Of a DNA stretch of 64,000 nt, positions 63,081 to 64,000 are shown one piece after another. Source of the DNA: Caccoplasma sp905210875 (lineage in GTDB: Bacteria; Bacteroidota; Bacteroidia; Bacteroidales; UBA11471); contig OZ007034.1 of assembly GCA_963931635.1 (NCBI GenBank), positions 2,666,001 through 2,730,000 of the forward strand, written 5' to 3'. The notes beneath the pieces were generated by a model. That model worked only from the letters and a program-made list of their open reading frames with translations. It had not been told where the DNA came from and made no database searches. Positions within the stretch are counted from its first letter, which is position 1; each line of letters opens with the position of its first letter. The position numbers and the translations under genes were made by a program.

Positions 63081-63824
63081 ATGAAAAAAATCTTCACTCT
63101 TTTTGTCCTTGCCTGCGTGTGTACAGCTACTTCGCTGGCCGAAAATCCCTATCGCAAGAAATCTTTCGACTTCTTTGTCTCCGGCAACATTCTGCAATGG
63201 GAAGGACTCATCAACCAGATGAAAACCGACCCCGACTTCCAAAGCTTGGAAAACAAAGAAGAGCTACTCTCCTACTATTACGGCTTGGTGGGACATCTTA
63301 TCGATATCAAAGAAAAAAAACACGCTCGCGAAATACTTGATGAGGCTCTGTCGATTATCACCCCACTGGTGAAACAAAATCCACAAAACGGACGGCTGGC
63401 CGGTCTCATGGCAAACTTCCAAGGCTACCAGATAGCCCTCTCCCCTCTCAAAGCCACTACATTGGCCCGCAGTATGCTGCGATATGCCCGTAGTGCCGAA
63501 GAGATGGCTCCGAAAGATCCTGAGGTAAACATTTGGAGCGCCAACATACTCTTCTATATGCCCGACGCTTTCGGAGGTAACACCAAACAATCGAAAGAAT
63601 ATTACTGCAAAGCGCTACAACTGTATGATAATGACGAGTCGCTGCGTACCAATAACTGGATGTATCTTCAACTTATCATTACACTCGGTCTTGTTGAGGA
63701 GAAAAGCGAAAACTACCAAAAGGCGCACGAATATTTCAGTAAGGCCATGGCACTCTATCCTGAATATCCTCACCTGAAAAATGTTCTCTACCCCAGAATC
63801 CTGAACGAACTGGGTAAATCTTAA
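63081..63824 (+). CDS. Exported TPR-like repeat protein
   Basis: A 247-residue protein with a signal peptide (residues 1-20, cleavage near SLA-E). The rest is helical, with tetratricopeptide-type pairs at residues about 150-185 (GGNTKQSKEYYCKALQLYD) and 210-240 (YQKAHEYFSKAMALYPEYP). Such proteins usually hold protein-protein contacts in the periplasm. No partner is evident. It is 13 bases before prmA, so the two may be co-transcribed. Confidence 0.75.
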   Translation: MKKIFTLFVLACVCTATSLAENPYRKKSFDFFVSGNILQWEGLINQMKTDPDFQSLENKEELLSYYYGLVGHLIDIKEKKHAREILDEALSIITPLVKQNPQNGRLAGLMANFQGYQIALSPLKATTLARSMLRYARSAEEMAPKDPEVNIWSANILFYMPDAFGGNTKQSKEYYCKALQLYDNDESLRTNNWMYLQLIITLGLVEEKSENYQKAHEYFSKAMALYPEYPHLKNVLYPRILNELGKS

Positions 63825-63837
63825 TTTTCAACCCGAC

Positions 63838-64000
63838 ATGAAATATATCGAAATACATTTTCACGTCAAAGCCGACGACATCACCCTTGTTACCGATATT
63901 CTGGCTGCACTCCTGGCCGATGCCGGCTACGACAGTTTTGTCCCCGATGCCGAAGGCATGAGCGCCTACATTTCCGAGAATCAATACGACGAATCCACAC
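63838..64000 (+). CDS. prmA: Ribosomal protein L11 methyltransferase (5' part only)
   Basis: The frame begins at the ATG at 63838 and runs off the right edge, leaving 54 residues. The start MKYIEIHFHVKADDITLV and the following LAALLADAGYDSF and GMSAYIS segments fit the N-terminal substrate-binding domain of PrmA from Bacteroidales. The catalytic SAM domain lies beyond the window. It methylates ribosomal protein L11. Confidence 0.8.
   Translation, partial: MKYIEIHFHVKADDITLVTDILAALLADAGYDSFVPDAEGMSAYISENQYDEST

Overview
The window is chromosomal DNA from a member of the Bacteroidales (Bacteroidota), probably a gut species. The evidence is the gene families (DUF4290, DUF5063, YtxH–holin pair, BspA-like leucine-rich repeats, phosphate porin plus fused phosphate permease, S-type sulfatase with its maturase) and promoters that fit the Bacteroidota form TTTG-N19-21-TAnnTTTG, with no sigma70-like -35/-10 boxes seen. 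Genus cannot be fixed by reading alone; a Barnesiella-like organism is possible but unproven.

Layout. 1-4306 (minus): a truncated BspA-like surface protein, a frameshifted S41 peptidase lipoprotein and an outer-membrane barrel. 4424-4511: tRNA-Ser(GGA). 4659-11154 (minus): housekeeping run rimM, murA, DUF4290, tsaB, ogt-type methyltransferase, then an anaerobic sulfatase-maturating enzyme and its serine-type sulfatase. 11370-16428 (plus): threonine deaminase, then yicC-gmk-nadD-DUF5063-exonuclease-small membrane protein. 16505-20641 (minus): membrane metallophosphoesterase, MFS transporter, rlmD. 20862-23573: pyruvate phosphate dikinase. 23916-31501 (minus): phosphohexomutase, C69 dipeptidase, a candidate small RNA, a small acidic protein, phosphate porin and PiT-type permease. 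31870-35556 (plus): DUF2148, agmatine deiminase, N-carbamoylputrescine amidase, flavodiiron protein. 35829-45997: a pectin-degradation locus with a membrane-spanning AraC-type regulator facing three secreted proteins (beta-helix DUF4957-type protein, PL1 pectate lyase, multidomain CE8 pectinesterase). 46340-48562 (minus): mannose-1-phosphate guanylyltransferase and a nucleotidyltransferase/GHMP-kinase fusion. 48865-50884: small protein and acyl-CoA synthetase. 50956-53766: uvrA. 53971-55558: YtxH/holin trio and a lipoprotein. 55642-56574: cysK. 57060-62677 (minus): an accessory six-gene operon with an upstream AraC regulator. 63081-64000: TPR protein and the start of prmA.

The most unusual unit is the operon at 57060-61711: SPL-like radical SAM protein, NTF2-like protein, free-standing NRPS-type adenylation domain, GNAT acetyltransferase, MccF-like S66 peptidase and a YjbR protein. 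The central three genes overlap by ATGA. A free amino-acid-activating enzyme coupled to an acetyltransferase and an MccF-like peptidase recalls the enzymes that neutralise microcin C-type aminoacyl-nucleotides, but no function is shown here. Other points of note are the kinase fusion at 46340-47482, the small RNA at about 27614-27681, and the pectin locus without SusC/SusD genes inside the window.
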